NCBI RefSeq assembly: GCF_932294415.1 | Contig: NC_065544.1 | Span: 23,597,351-23,661,350 of the forward strand | Length of the DNA: 64,000 bases | Reading direction: 5' to 3' | Source of the DNA: Quercus robur | Lineage: Eukaryota > Streptophyta > Magnoliopsida > Fagales > Fagaceae | Part shown: piece after piece, positions 36,869 to 48,176 of the stretch | How positions within the stretch are numbered: position 1 is the stretch's first letter | Layout of the letters: each line of letters begins with the position of its first letter | Program-made: the position numbers and the translations under genes | The notes under the pieces: generated by a model | Seen by the model: only the letters and a program-made list of their open reading frames with translations | What the model was told of the DNA's origin: nothing | Database searches by the model: none

Positions 36869-37704
36869 TGTTAGGTTCTAAGGAATTAGGAACTAATGTA
36901 TTAGAACTTCAATTTGTAATGTTGGCAAACCATGATCAAAACATTTTTAGTCTAGTTTTAGACTTGCTCAAAGTGTGTTAATATGTAAAGTTGGAATCGA
37001 GTGTTCTATAGGATTTATTGTGTAAATCTGCCTGGCTCAATCGATCAAAAATTAGACTCGATCGATCGAAACTTATGCAGATTGTTTTTCTACAGAATTT
37101 TCCAACTTAGCCCAAGCCTGTTTGAAGTGTAGGGTTTTATGTTTTGTCTTAAGTATAAAAGGGAAAACCCTAGCCACGTTTAGAGGATGCTCTTTATGCT
37201 GTGTGTGTGAATCTTCTGTGAGATCTAGAGGTGTTTGCCTTCACATACACTTAGGATTATCAAGAATCAAGTTTATGTCAAGAACTTGATGATCAATTCA
37301 GTTGCTGTTTCAAGAGCTTAAAGATATACAAGTGGGGGTGCTTGTGCTTGCTAAGAATCCAAGAAAGAAGTAGTCCGTGAACTCGGAGTTGTCATGTGGT
37401 CGTGATAGTAAGTTTCCTACTCAAAGTAGCAATAGGATGTTAGTGGTCTAAATCGCTATTGTGTAAACTTCAATTCTTTCATAGTGGATTCGGTTTACCT
37501 TGAGGATAGCTAGGTTAAATCCTTCCCAAGTTTTTTACCGGTTTGGTTTTCTTGGGTTATCGTATTGTTGTGTTCTTTATTTTCCAAATTTTACAATGAT
37601 ATGATATATTTGTGTTAACTTAGATTTGCTAATTTGACTAAGTAATCACTCGGCTAATTAACTAGGTTAATCTGGTTGTATTTTAAGGGGTCTAAAAACG
37701 TACA
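36869..37704 (+). repeat. 3' LTR of truncated element
   Basis: An 836-bp block, TGTTAGGTTC to ACGTACA, directly after the polypurine tract. It contains a TATA-like agtataaaaggg near 37151 and a gatcgatcga phrase at 37068-37078. The terminal ggggtctaaa is shared with the other copia-like LTRs in this window. Confidence 0.75.
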
Positions 37705-37872
37705 GTCATTCATTTAAATTTTTTGTTATATTTTGTTTATTGCTGATAAAAATTTTTAAAATGGAATTAATGACGCAATAGCCTCAGCAGTAAATAAAAG
37801 AGTTTTTTGGATCAATTTTATATAAGTCCATTATATACGCACAAAAAAAAAAATGAAATAAACTTATGAGTA

Positions 37873-37933
<61 letters not shown>

Positions 37934-37941
37934 TGGGTTCA

Positions 37942-38010
37942 AGTTACACCTGGTGTAACTCTAAAGAGTTACATCTTTTTTAAGCCGTTGGATTTAAGTA
38001 GATCCAACGG
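37942..38010. repeat. Cluster of three short palindromes
   Basis: agttacacc-t-ggtgtaact (37942-37960), taactct-aa-agagtta (37956-37971, overlapping the first) and ccgttggat with atccaacgg (37985-37993 and 38002-38010). It follows an (AT)n/(GA)n tract (37872-37931). Such hairpins are typical of the ends of small transposons, but no partner end was found. Confidence 0.75.
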
Positions 38011-38516
38011 TCAAAAAAAGACTCTCATTAATGCTAACATTCTTACAAATATCTCATTAATTATCCCTTATTTATTGCATTTAATACGTATCTCTAAACC
38101 CAACAAAAGAAAACTTCTAACTCTCTCTCTCTCTACGTTTGGTGTTCAAGCCCTTTGTCCCTCCGTTGTCTCCATTTGACTATCTACATTGCTCATCCAC
38201 CATTGTTCTAGGTTGCCACCAAAAAAAAAAAAAAAATCGCATTAACGTGTTGTGAGTGCTCTGTTTCTATTGTGAGTACAAATCGCATTAAAGCTCCACC
38301 ATTGTTCCACCTCCACCATTGTGAGTACTCTGTTTCTATTGTTCCTTTCTTTTCTGTTGTGAGTGCTCTGTTTTTTTTTTTTTTTTTTTTGTTTATTTCC
38401 TTCTTTTCTGGAACACAGTAAATGGTTCACAAAGAATCATGTGGCAATACAGATTTTTTAGAACCCAATATACATATTCAATAAAACCATTTTATGTGTA
38501 GTAAATTTAGAGAAAC

Positions 38517-39225
38517 TTACGCTGTGACTTACAACGTTAATACTTGGTAGTTCCCTAGTTACATCCCCAAGTTGTGAATGCTCTAAAAAAAAACTTACAC
38601 TGTTGAATAGTTGAAGAAATTGATAAACAAAAGACATCACTGAAGCTAGACATGAACATATTAATTCTTTTTTCTTTTGCGAGAAAGAGACATGAACTTA
38701 TATAAGTGGCCGATAATGATATAATAATGGAAAAACAGCAATTTGCCAACCAATTAATGATTTTGATGACGCAACTGCTCTAGAGCAATTTAATAATTAA
38801 AAAAAAATAACACTATCTGGTAGAAATATCTCTTTTTCATGTTCCAAATCTGTAATTAGACTAATGGAATATATATATTTTTTTATTTAAAAAATCTCAT
38901 GTTTTCAAAATCGAAATTGAATTTGAGTGTCAATTTGACATGAACTTAAACTGTGACTTACACTGTTGAATAGTTGAAGAAATTGATAAACAAAAAACAT
39001 CACTGAAGCTAGACATGAACATATTAATTCTTTTTTCTTTTACGAGAAAGAGATATGACTTATATAGGTGGCCGATAATGATATAATAATGGACAAACAA
39101 CAATTTGCCAACCAATTAATGATTTTGATGACGCAACTGCTCTAGAGCAATTTAAAAAAAAAAAATTCAATATCTAGTAGAAATTTCTCGTTTTCATGTT
39201 CCAAATCTGTAATTAGACTAATGGA

Positions 39226-39257
<32 letters not shown>

Positions 39258-39690
39258 AAAAAATCTCATGTTTTCAAAGTTGAAATTGAATTTGAGTGTC
39301 AATTTGACATGAACTTACACTGTGACTTACACTGTTGAATAGTTGAAGAAATTGATAAACAAAAGACATCACTGAAGCTAGACATGAACATATTCGTTCT
39401 TTTTTCTTTTGCGAGAAATAGACATGAACTTATATAGGTGGCCAATAATGATATAATAATGGACAAACAACAATTTGCCAACCAATTAATGATTTTGATG
39501 ATGCAATTGCTCTGGAGCAATTTAATAAAAATAAATAAATAACTCTATCTGGTAGAAATATCTTGTTTTCATGTTCCAAATCTGTAATTAGACTGATGGA
39601 ATATATATATTTTTTTATTTAAAAAATCTCATGTTTTCAAAGTCGAAATTGAATTTGAGTGTCAATTTGAGTGTTTGGTTATGATTATGT
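38517..39690 (+). repeat. Tandem triplication, units about 363-369 bp
   Basis: The anchor tgttgaatagttgaag occurs at 38601, 38964 and 39333 (spacings 363 and 369). Units share the full text through the caatttga end. Each produces a similar 60-73 codon reverse-strand open frame (shared MFMSSFSDVFCLSISSTIQQ). The frames end at different places and have no domain, so I do not call them genes. A 65-bp direct duplication follows at about 39662-39780. Confidence 0.85.
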
Positions 39691-40278
39691 ACATTTTTAT
39701 ATCTTTGTCATATTTACAACTTCAAGTCAATTTGAGTGTTTGATTATGATTATGTACATTTTTATATCTTTGTCATTTTAACATTCCATTAGTCATGTAA
39801 ACAAAAAAATAAATAGAAACACAAAATTGTTCACATTTTATAATTTCAAGGACTAATTAAAACCCTTTAAATTTGAAGGGAAAAAATCAAACCTACTCCA
39901 AATTTCGTAATGAAAGGTATAAATTACCCTAAACTTATTTACGTTAAATGTGACACGTGTGAATTAGTTTGAGGGCAAGAAAGAATAATAGTGCTTTAAT
40001 GGTGTTTTGTTAACAAATTTAGATTTTAGAAATAGAGTGAAATTGTATGTGTAAGTGGATTATGTTAATCCGTTGCAAGACGAACTGAGAGAGAGAGAGA
40101 GAGAGAGAGGTATTTTTTTTCCCTTTTAGCCAAATATGGACCACTTTCTGAAAAACTTTATATTGTATTCTGCGATATAGGACAGAAAGCAATTGTCTAA
40201 ATACCCTAAAGGAAGAGTCAGCCATGTTAGGAACCTATTCATAATAGTAAGTAGGGTTGGTTATGCATTTAGTACTAG

Positions 40279-40330
<52 letters not shown>

Positions 40331-40350
40331 GGGTGGGGGGGATGGGGGTG
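40279..40350 (+). repeat. Poly(A) run followed by G-rich tract
   Basis: 48 A residues (40279-40326), then gggcgggtgggggggatggg with a GT-rich tail. Four G-runs within about 22 bases form a canonical G-quadruplex motif. Confidence 0.85.
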
Positions 40351-40733
40351 TTGGTGTTGGTGATGGGAATAGGGTACGTACCAAACATATCCATAAGGGT
40401 TGACCTTTTCCGTAAAACAAAAATTATGGAAATTTCATAATTGCCTAAATAGCCAAAATGAAGAACTAATCCTATAAATATAACAAAATTAAAAATAGGG
40501 AAGGTGATCTCAACAATGAAACAGATACACAAACGAGGGTCGATCTGCCTTTTTCTTTTTCTTTTTTTCTTTATCTGTGTGTGTAATTATATAATTTTTT
40601 TATTATCTATAAATATCATTGGCATTAGTTTTTTCACTTATCATGTTCTTCACATTTAAGCCTAATGAATATTTGTCTAAATGAACAATTTTTTGAAATA
40701 ATCAAAATTTCTAAATACAATATTTTCTGCAAG

Positions 40734-40992
40734 ATTTTGAGCAACGGCAAGTACAAGAGTATTGAACACCGGGCACTTGTGAATGACAAAGCTACAAGGA
40801 TGTCCGTAGCTCTGCCACATAGACCATCACTAGACACAGTAATTAGGCCAGCACCAGAGTTAGTTGACTTGACAATGAAATTCATCCAACTGCATATGTT
40901 CAAATAATTAACGTATAAGGAATTTCTAGAATTGCAGCAAACTGGCAAGCTGAGAAATAAATTTGGATAGTGAACAAAGCAAAACGGTCTGA
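40734..40992 (+). pseudogene. Dioxygenase exon 4 relic
   Basis: Begins after a preserved splice acceptor (ttctgcaag) and encodes ILSNGKYKSIEHRALVN, including the distal iron-binding His and the RMS motif. A tandem 5-nt duplication (ttgac-ttgac, 40864-40873) shifts the frame, and a further insertion lies near 40907. The downstream text still matches exon 4 of gene 1 in another frame (EFLELQQTGKLR). With exons 1-3 missing it cannot make an enzyme. Confidence 0.9.
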
Positions 40993-41642
40993 GCTAGTTG
41001 ATTGGTTTACAAAGCCAATTTCTCAATTTAGTGTTTGATAATAATAATAAATAAATTTTGTCAAATTTGGTTTAAATTCAATTTCTTTCTCTTAAATTAA
41101 TTAATTTGCAATTTCCTCAAAATTTTAGAAGACACCAATTTCGAATTCCGATCTTTTTATGGTAAAATTTCTTCTAAGCTATTTCAGCTTAATATGATAT
41201 ACATATATTAGTCGATAGGATGAAGAATAAGTACTTCTAACATTTTCAAGGACGAAATTTCAAATTTAAAATTTTTGAGAGTTGAAAATTAAATTTAGAC
41301 CAAAATTTAAGATCTACTGCCACGTTTTTCTCTCTCTTTTTTCTTCTTCTTATTATTTTTTTTGAGAAGGATGTTGTTCTCATGTTCGTTGAATTTAATA
41401 TTTGGTAATAAATGTTGTTACAATATATTCTACATTTACTATGTAATTAATGTTGTATTTTCACATATATTCCTTTTTTCTTTTAACCCCATAATTTGAA
41501 CTGTTTCTCCTTAGATCTCCAAGCATTTTGTGCATGAAGAGGCGCCAATTTAACTGTAAGGTTCTTGGCTTGAAACCACCATACATAATTCTTATTAATG
41601 TATTTATCTGTGAGACCTAATATTAGCCTCTCTTTTATCCAA

Positions 41643-42730
41643 TGTAAGGTTGAATTTAATCAACCATCTTGTTGGCTTTATTCCGTACGAAGTTTGCTTG
41701 TAATTTAGCATTTAGAAACCCTGTATTTAGGTGGGAATCATGTAAGGGTAGTGTGTGAGAGAGTGTGAAGAAAAGCTCAAGATTATGCACTCAGCAAGGG
41801 GCTCGCGACTGGATCTCGCAGCTTACAAGTCGTCAAAAGATGCACACGAGTGAAGCATGCAGAGGAGCTGAACAGTCACGCCAGTTAGAGCACTACAGGA
41901 CAAAAAGTCCAATCTGGCCATACAATTAACTTGCGGCTTAGACTGATGACTCAGTCAAGTCGCGAGGCCAAGTCGCCAATTCACTATATTTGGGAAAAAC
42001 TGACTCTTCACTTTCTAAACACACACCAGTATAAATACCCCTTATACCCACGAAATATAAAGAGCTTCCAGAGAGAATTTTGAGAGAGAAACCCTAAAGA
42101 AAAACAAGATTGACTCATCCACAGTCTTCATCCTTTGATTCTCCAAATTCCTCTACTCTCAACCTGTCCATTGTTAATCCTTGAGAGGTATATTAGTCAA
42201 ATCCTTTTTTCATCATACCCATATTTGTGAGAAGGCTTTTTGGTGCTTGGGAAGCAGTTAGGAAGAGACCAATTGATATTAGTTGATGCTATGGGTTATA
42301 GTGGAATACGGTAAGCTAGAGAAGACAAATGTTCGGCGTAACCTCGTTGGAGTAGGAGCTTGGAGGGCTTAGGTACACTGGGTAGATTAGGCTTGGAGGG
42401 TCTTCTGCTATTCATGTATCCCAACTTGATTCTCTAGTGGATTATTGACTGCTTGGAGAGTAGCGAAGAAGTTTTACGTCGAGGGTTTCGGTTTCCTCTT
42501 TGATAACACATCGATGTGTTGTCCTTGTGTTTGCATCTCTCTTTCCTTAATCTTTGCCATTTAATTTCTGCTGTGGATGTGATTGTATTTGGTATAGATT
42601 GTTTTTCAATTCTGCTCTAAACTTATGTTCATATTCCGCACATACATTGTTTGATAATAAGCTTGAATTGGCAATTTGTATTTTTGGGGTCTAAACGTTC
42701 AAAGTGTTTTATACACTATTTGAACATTCA
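41643..42730 (+). repeat. 5' LTR of double-knuckle element
   Basis: Direct repeat of 47088-48176. Contains a TATA box (agtataaatacccc, 42029-42042). Related in sequence to the reverse-strand solo LTR at 50506-51512. Confidence 0.94.
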
Positions 42731-42732
42731 AT

Positions 42733-42744
42733 TGGTATCAAAGT
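42733..42744 (+). promoter_or_regulatory. Primer-binding site (tggtatcaaagt)
   Basis: Directly after the 5' LTR. A variant of the initiator tRNA-Met type site used by many plant copia elements, which argues for a copia helper. Confidence 0.8.
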
Positions 42745-42806
42745 GGGTACACTTGTTGTGGTTTAAATACCTAAGAGTGATCCTTAACCCCTTGTGTTTA
42801 TTTGTC

Positions 42807-43838
42807 ATGGATAGTGCTTTATATGCCTCTATGCATGTTTTGGATGTTGATGATTGTAGCATGCCACGTGTTTGTGAAAATGCCTCTATGAGTGTTTATC
42901 CTTATGATTGTGATGACATGTTACTTGAATCATTGGGTGTTGTTGATATTCCAAATGACAAACTCTTGAAGAAAAAGACTAAGAAGTTTCAAAAGAATTT
43001 AAGCAAGTTATTTGGTGAAATGGATGATTTGATTACTAATCTCAATGAATCTAACAAATTGGTTAAGAAATATAAAAAACTTGTTGAAAATTCTCTTGAA
43101 AAGCTGAAAGAGTTTGAATGTTTGAATATGGACTTGGATGCTAAACTAGTTTTGTCTAACAAACTTGTTGATAAGTTAAAATATGAAAATGAAACTCTTA
43201 AGATGCATGCCAAGTGTTTGATTGCTGAATCTATTGCTAAAAATGATGAAAATATTTGTTGCAATCATGTTGTGGTACTCGATCTTGTGTCTATTGTATG
43301 TTCTACCTCAAAAGACAAATCGGTGTACATTCCTCCACATAAAAGAAAATAAAAGGTGGAGAGAAAGGTTGTTAAGTCAAAACCTTCGTTTAGGTCTCAA
43401 CCTAAGGATTTGGATGGATCTAAGTTTGTTCCAACTTGCCACCATTGTGGTGGGATTGGTCATATAAGACCTCAATGTCATAAGTTGAAGAGAGAACAAA
43501 AACATGTTGTTAGATCCCTTCCCAAAAAGCCTAGTGGACCTAAACACATTGTATGTCACCATTGTGGTGTCTTTGGTCATTTAAGACCTCAATGCTCTAA
43601 GTTTCATGCTCTTAAAAGAATCAAAAGAAAAGAGAAACTTGAGCTTCATGGAAGTTGTGCTAAAAAAGGTAAACCGAATTTGTGTGAAAGCATGTTATTA
43701 AAGAAAGTGTTTAATGCTCTTAACTCCTTATCTATGTGCATCTCCAGTTCTCTTTCTTCCAACCCTCGTCTCACTTCTCATGAGACACTCATTCCAAACA
43801 ATCGTTTCGTTTGGATGAGGAAGGGTTTCTATAGTTGA
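42807..43838 (+). pseudogene. Gag-like protein with coiled coil and two CCHC knuckles
   Basis: ATG 42807 (MDSALYASMHVLDVDD) to a TGA at 43836, 344 codons, with one in-frame TAA at 43350-43352. The middle (about residues 50-135) is a Lys/Glu/Leu-rich helix typical of a coiled coil. After the stop come two zinc knuckles, CHHCGGIGHIRPQC and CHHCGVFGHLRPQC (C-x2-C-x4-H-x4-C), separated by a basic linker, fitting RNA packaging. The usual UBN2-type gag domain is not seen. It is the only recognisable product of the element. With the stop the knuckles are lost unless translation continues. Function is inferred from the knuckles and context. Confidence 0.8.
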
Positions 43839-46800
43839 GCTTTTGCTCTTTTGGTTCTTGATCTAATTCTTTCGATCTTTGTAGGACCCTTCATGCATTG
43901 TATGTCATATCTTCATGCATTTTATGCATCTTGCATTTCTTTATATGCATTGTTTTTGTTTTGATTTTACTTTTATTTTTTAGTTTTGTGTGAGTAAATA
44001 TCCAAAACCACATAAAAAGTGAAAAATTCAAAAAGTTTAATCATATATGTTTAAGCACATATCAGATGTGAGTTTGGCCTAGTACCTCCGTACAAATGGC
44101 TTAGTGTATTTATAAGCTTAGCTTGTTATATATACACATCTATCTTTGTGGGAAAAATCCTGGCATTTATGTGTGATTGTTGTAAATCGATCTTCAAGCT
44201 TGTCATGAATGATTAGTCAATAGTCATATTGGTTTTGATACATGTGTAGACTTGTGCCTATATATCTTCTCACTCTTTTATTTTTTGTTTTTTCTTAAAG
44301 AGCTCAACAAATGTAAATCTCAAAATGAAAAGAGATAATGAGCTGCAAAAACCGTTGCATATACTAGTATTCGACTAGGAAAAAGGGTAAATGACTTTTA
44401 TGAAAATGTATGATGCCCAAAAAGCCAAAAGCTTATTTATCAAATTGAAATATCAAAAATTTCAGGCATCGATCTCAAAAAGAAATGTAAAGATAAAAAA
44501 TGATCAAATGTTATGAATCATAAATAAGCCAAATGAAAAGTTTCAAAGATATGTAATAATTTTCTTGTGGGAGATCATATATGTTCATTTTTATATTTGA
44601 GATAGACCACTTGACTTAGTACTAGTTGTGTATGACTTGATTGAATTGATTATTGAAAAGAGATGTAAAGATAAAAAATGATCAAATGTTATGAATCGTA
44701 AATAAGCCAAATGAAAAGTTTCAAAGATATGTAATCATTTTCTTATGGGAGATCATATATGTTCATTTTAATAATTGAGATAGACCACTTGACTTAGTAC
44801 TAGTTGTGTATGACTTGATTGAATTGATCATTGAAATTTCATTCTAGACTAAGGACTATTCCACATTTGATACACACACACGACACACATGCCTAATGTT
44901 TAATGAATGTCTTATTCATTTGTTCGATTGTACTTATTTAAATGTGATGTGTGTGTGCTCAACTATATATGGATCAATCCAAAAAGATTTTGATCATTTT
45001 ATATGTTTTTGGAAGTGATTTTTATCACTCTTTGTGTTCATGTTTAGTACTTACTTTGTTTTTCATTGTTTAAATATGTTCTGTGTTGAAAAACAAGTGT
45101 CAGAATTTTTGGCTACTCATTTTTGCTACTTACGCGAGTAGCGAGCAAGTAGCGAGTTTTGGCTACTCGTTTTGGTGACTTGCAAGTAGCGAGACCCAAT
45201 AGTGAGTTTACACAGAATGTCTTGACGACTCACTCGCGACTCACATCGCGACTCACCCAATCGCGAAATGTCCAGAAACAGCTTTTTAAAGGGCCTTTTG
45301 TGGGAAACTTGTTTTAAACCTCTTCCATTCTCTCTTAAACCCCTCTTTCATTATTTTTACATCAAAACCCAATCAATTTGAATGATTTTTCATTCCATTA
45401 ACATCTCTAAGATAATTCTAAATTCTTTTCATTGTTTTTGATCCTTAGATTATTTTTTGAAGAGTTTTGTGCTCTTGGTTGAGATTTTCAGCATAGGGGT
45501 TGGGAAAAACTTAAACTTTGTCAAAAAATTTGCATGGGATTGGTTTCTTTTGATGATTTGCTTTGGATGTTGGCCTCTTGTGGCAAAAAGAACATGTATT
45601 AAGGGTGAATTTCATGATGTTCATGTATTGTTTTACATTGTTGTTCATAGTGTGCATGCTAGGTGTTTGATAAAATGTCTCTTAGGAATTTTCTCACTTG
45701 TTTGGACTCCGATGAGTACCAAACTTTGGGGTTTCTCATGTTTCTTTATTATGAACATGTTTGGTTCATTGGTTGTAGATTTAACACACCTTGCCCCACA
45801 TGTGAATTTTCCATGCATTGGTCATGCTACCTCTTGCACACAGCTACCTCTTGCACACACCTTTGCTACCCTTGTCATGCATTGGTCTCTACCTCGTTTC
45901 TTCATCCTAGCATGTCATGTTTACCTTGTTCTTTATGGAATTTTGTTTTGTCTTAGGTTTGAGCTTCATTTTCTTATTCATCTCGCAACCCTCATGCATC
46001 ATTATCATTGTTCATACCTTCATCTCTTGCCCTCATTTCTTCTTGACCCTTTGTCTATTCATGACAAAAAGGGGGAGAGTATACTCTAAAGAGTATATAA
46101 GAGAGTTTTTGTCATTTCTAAATGGCTCTTGTGCATATCCTTAGGGGGAGAAATTCGGAAAGTTTTTGTCATTTCTAAATGGCTCTTGTGCATATCCTTA
46201 GGGGAGAAATTATATTTCTCGTGCACATTTGTAGGGGGAGAGATATTCCATAGGGGAGATGCATATATCAAGGAGGAGAAGACATTGTGTTAAAAAGAAA
46301 ACTTTGTTTTGTCTGTTTTTCTTTATGATTGTTTTGGTGTATGATCAAGTTGTTTATATGTTTCACATTATGATTACTTGATCACAATTTACTTGTTATA
46401 TTATACTTGTCCTTTTATTACTTGCTTTACTTTGAGAGTCTAATGTGTTTTGTGCAAGTGTTTCAAGTTACAAGTATATATGTTCCAAGTGCATCACAGC
46501 TTCTCATCATTTTGAAGGGGAGAAACTTTAAGTACTTTTAGTTTATATTGTTTATGGTTTATGTTGTGTATTTAAACTATACTATATTTTATATCCTTGC
46601 TTTGTAGCGTAGTATTTGTTGATTAATGTTATGCATTTTCTTTAAGTACATCACTCTTGTGCCCTTTGTTGGATTTTATATCCTTAATGCAATTACGTAG
46701 AGTTGTTGCATTGGTTGAGTGCTGGACATGCAAATGATACTTTGTATTGAGCTTATTAGCTTGAATGTTTGGATGTTCATTCTTTGTGTGAATGAGTATT

Positions 46801-47087
46801 ATGGTCACTATTTTATAGTGATTACTCGTTTTTGGTTAAGCCATGATTTATTGCTTAATTCTATTTTGTTTGATCGCATTGTGCTTACTCCATATGCATT
46901 ACATGTTTTCTACATACAATGATCATATTATGTTGTTGTTTTTCAGGAGATACTTGTTCTTATGGTTTAAGAGCTACACAAATTCTAGAGTTAAGTATGA
47001 GTGAGTTTTATTCAGCTGTTCCCAACTTATATGTTAAGTCTATAGTTTGTTTTAGGGTTTTGTCACGGAATAGCCAAAGAAGGAGAT
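43839..47087 (+). other. Noncoding interior of double-knuckle element
   Basis: Holds the 178-bp duplication, a cluster of short gtagcgag/cgcgac motifs (about 45128-45265), a 57-bp duplication near 46105-46206 and several ggggag tracts. A 210-codon hydrophobic open frame (45457-46089) has no recognisable domain or start context. I see no pol remains. Confidence 0.65.
44481..44836 (+). repeat. 178-bp tandem duplication
   Basis: Two near-identical units; the anchor atgtaaagataaaaaatgat recurs at 44485 and 44663. Inside the element interior, noncoding. Confidence 0.9.
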
Positions 47088-48176
47088 TGTAAGGTTGAAT
47101 TTAATCAACCATCTTATTTGCTTTATTCTGTATGAAATTTTCTTGTAATTCAGCATTTAGAAACCCTATATTTAGGTGGGAATTATGTAAGGGTAGTGTG
47201 TGAGAGAGTGTGAAGAAAAACTCAAGATTATGCACTCAGTAAGGGATTCATGACTGGATCTCGTGGCTTGCAAGTCGCCAAAGGATGCACACGAGTGAAT
47301 TATGCAGAGGAACTGATTAGTCATGCTAGCTGGATCACTACAGGACAAAAAGTCCAGTCTGGCCATTTAGTTAACTCGCGGATTAGACTCGCGATTTAGT
47401 CAAGTTGTGAGGCCAAGTTGCCAGTCCACTCTGTTTAGGAAAAACTGACTCTTTGCATTCCAAACACACACCAGTATAAATACCTCTTATACCCACGAAA
47501 TGTAGAGAGCTTCCAAAAAGAATTTTGAGAGAGAAACCCTAGAGAAAAATAAGATTGACTCATCCATAATCTTCATTCTTTGATTCTCCAAATTCCTCTA
47601 CTCTCAGCCTCTCCATTATTAAATCCATGAGAGGTATATTAGCAAAATCCTTTTCTCACCATACCCATATCTATGTGAAAGCTTTTTGGTGCTTGGGAAG
47701 CAGTTAGGAAGGGACCAATTGATATTGGTTGATGTTATAGGTTATAACAGAATCCAGTAAGCTAGAGAAGACAAAGGTTTGGCGTAACCTCATTGGAGTA
47801 GGAGCTTGGAGGGCTTAGATACACTGGGTAGATTAGGCTTGGAGGCTCTTTTGCTATTTATGTATCCCAAATTGATTCTCTAGTGGATTATTGACCGCTT
47901 GGAGGGCGGCGGAGAGGTTTTATGCCGAAGGTTTCGGTTTCCTCTTCGATAACACATCGCTGTGTTGTCCTTGTGTTTGCATTTCTCTTTCTTTAATCTT
48001 TGCCATTTAATTTCTGCTGTGGATGTGATTTTATTTGATTTAGATTGTTTATCAATTCTGTTCTAAGCTTATGTTCATATTCCCCACATACATTATTTGA
48101 TAATAAGCTTGAATTGGTAATTTGTATTTTGTAGGTTTAAACGTTTAAAGTATTTTATATGCTATTTGAACATTCA
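47088..48176 (+). repeat. 3' LTR of double-knuckle element
   Basis: Direct repeat of 41643-42730 with scattered substitutions, so the insertion is not very recent. Contains the same TATA box near 47474 and is followed by tccaa. Confidence 0.94.

Larger units (their letters stand above)
35643..37704 (+). mobile_element. 5'-truncated LTR retroelement with 3' LTR
   Basis: Contains the tail of an internal region with an open frame (35711-36331), a spacer rich in ggggga motifs, a polypurine tract (caaagggggag, 36856-36866) and one LTR (36869-37704, TGTTAGG to GTACA). No matching 5' LTR is present. The polypurine phrase is of the kind seen in SIRE/Maximus-type copia elements. The base after the LTR end (37705) starts sequence homologous to intron 3 of the dioxygenase gene. 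Confidence 0.7.
37705..41480 (+). pseudogene. Partial duplicate of the dioxygenase locus (intron 3, exon 4, 3' flank)
   Basis: Stretches matching gene 1 intron 3 occur at 37705-37870 (gtcattca, gcaatagcct, gatcaattttatat) and at about 39780-39950, followed by the exon-4 relic at 40734-40992 and 3'-flank homology up to about 41480. Exons 1-3 are absent. Intron-3 sequence is expanded by a GA microsatellite, hairpin motifs and a roughly 365-bp triplication. Confidence 0.75.
41643..48176 (+). mobile_element. Non-autonomous LTR retrotransposon with double zinc-knuckle gag-like ORF
   Basis: Two long LTRs (41643-42730, 1088 bp; 47088-48176, 1089 bp), both TGTAAGGTTG to GAACATTCA, flanked by a perfect tccaa duplication (41638-41642 and 48177-48181). 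A primer-binding site follows at 42733, and a polypurine-like tract (caaagaaggagat) precedes the 3' LTR. The 4357-bp interior encodes one gag-like protein (42807-43838) and nothing resembling protease, integrase, RT or RNase H. It also holds a 178-bp tandem duplication. A complete element structurally, dependent on an unknown helper. Confidence 0.93.

Noticed and set aside
38555-39520. Three similar small reverse-strand ORFs as a gene family
   Set aside because: They come from one noncoding unit repeated three times and end at different positions because of indels.
45457-46089. 210-codon plus-strand open frame with many hydrophobic residues
   Set aside because: No domain, overlapping alternative frames of similar quality, T-rich composition explains the hydrophobicity, and it lies in the noncoding interior of a retroelement.
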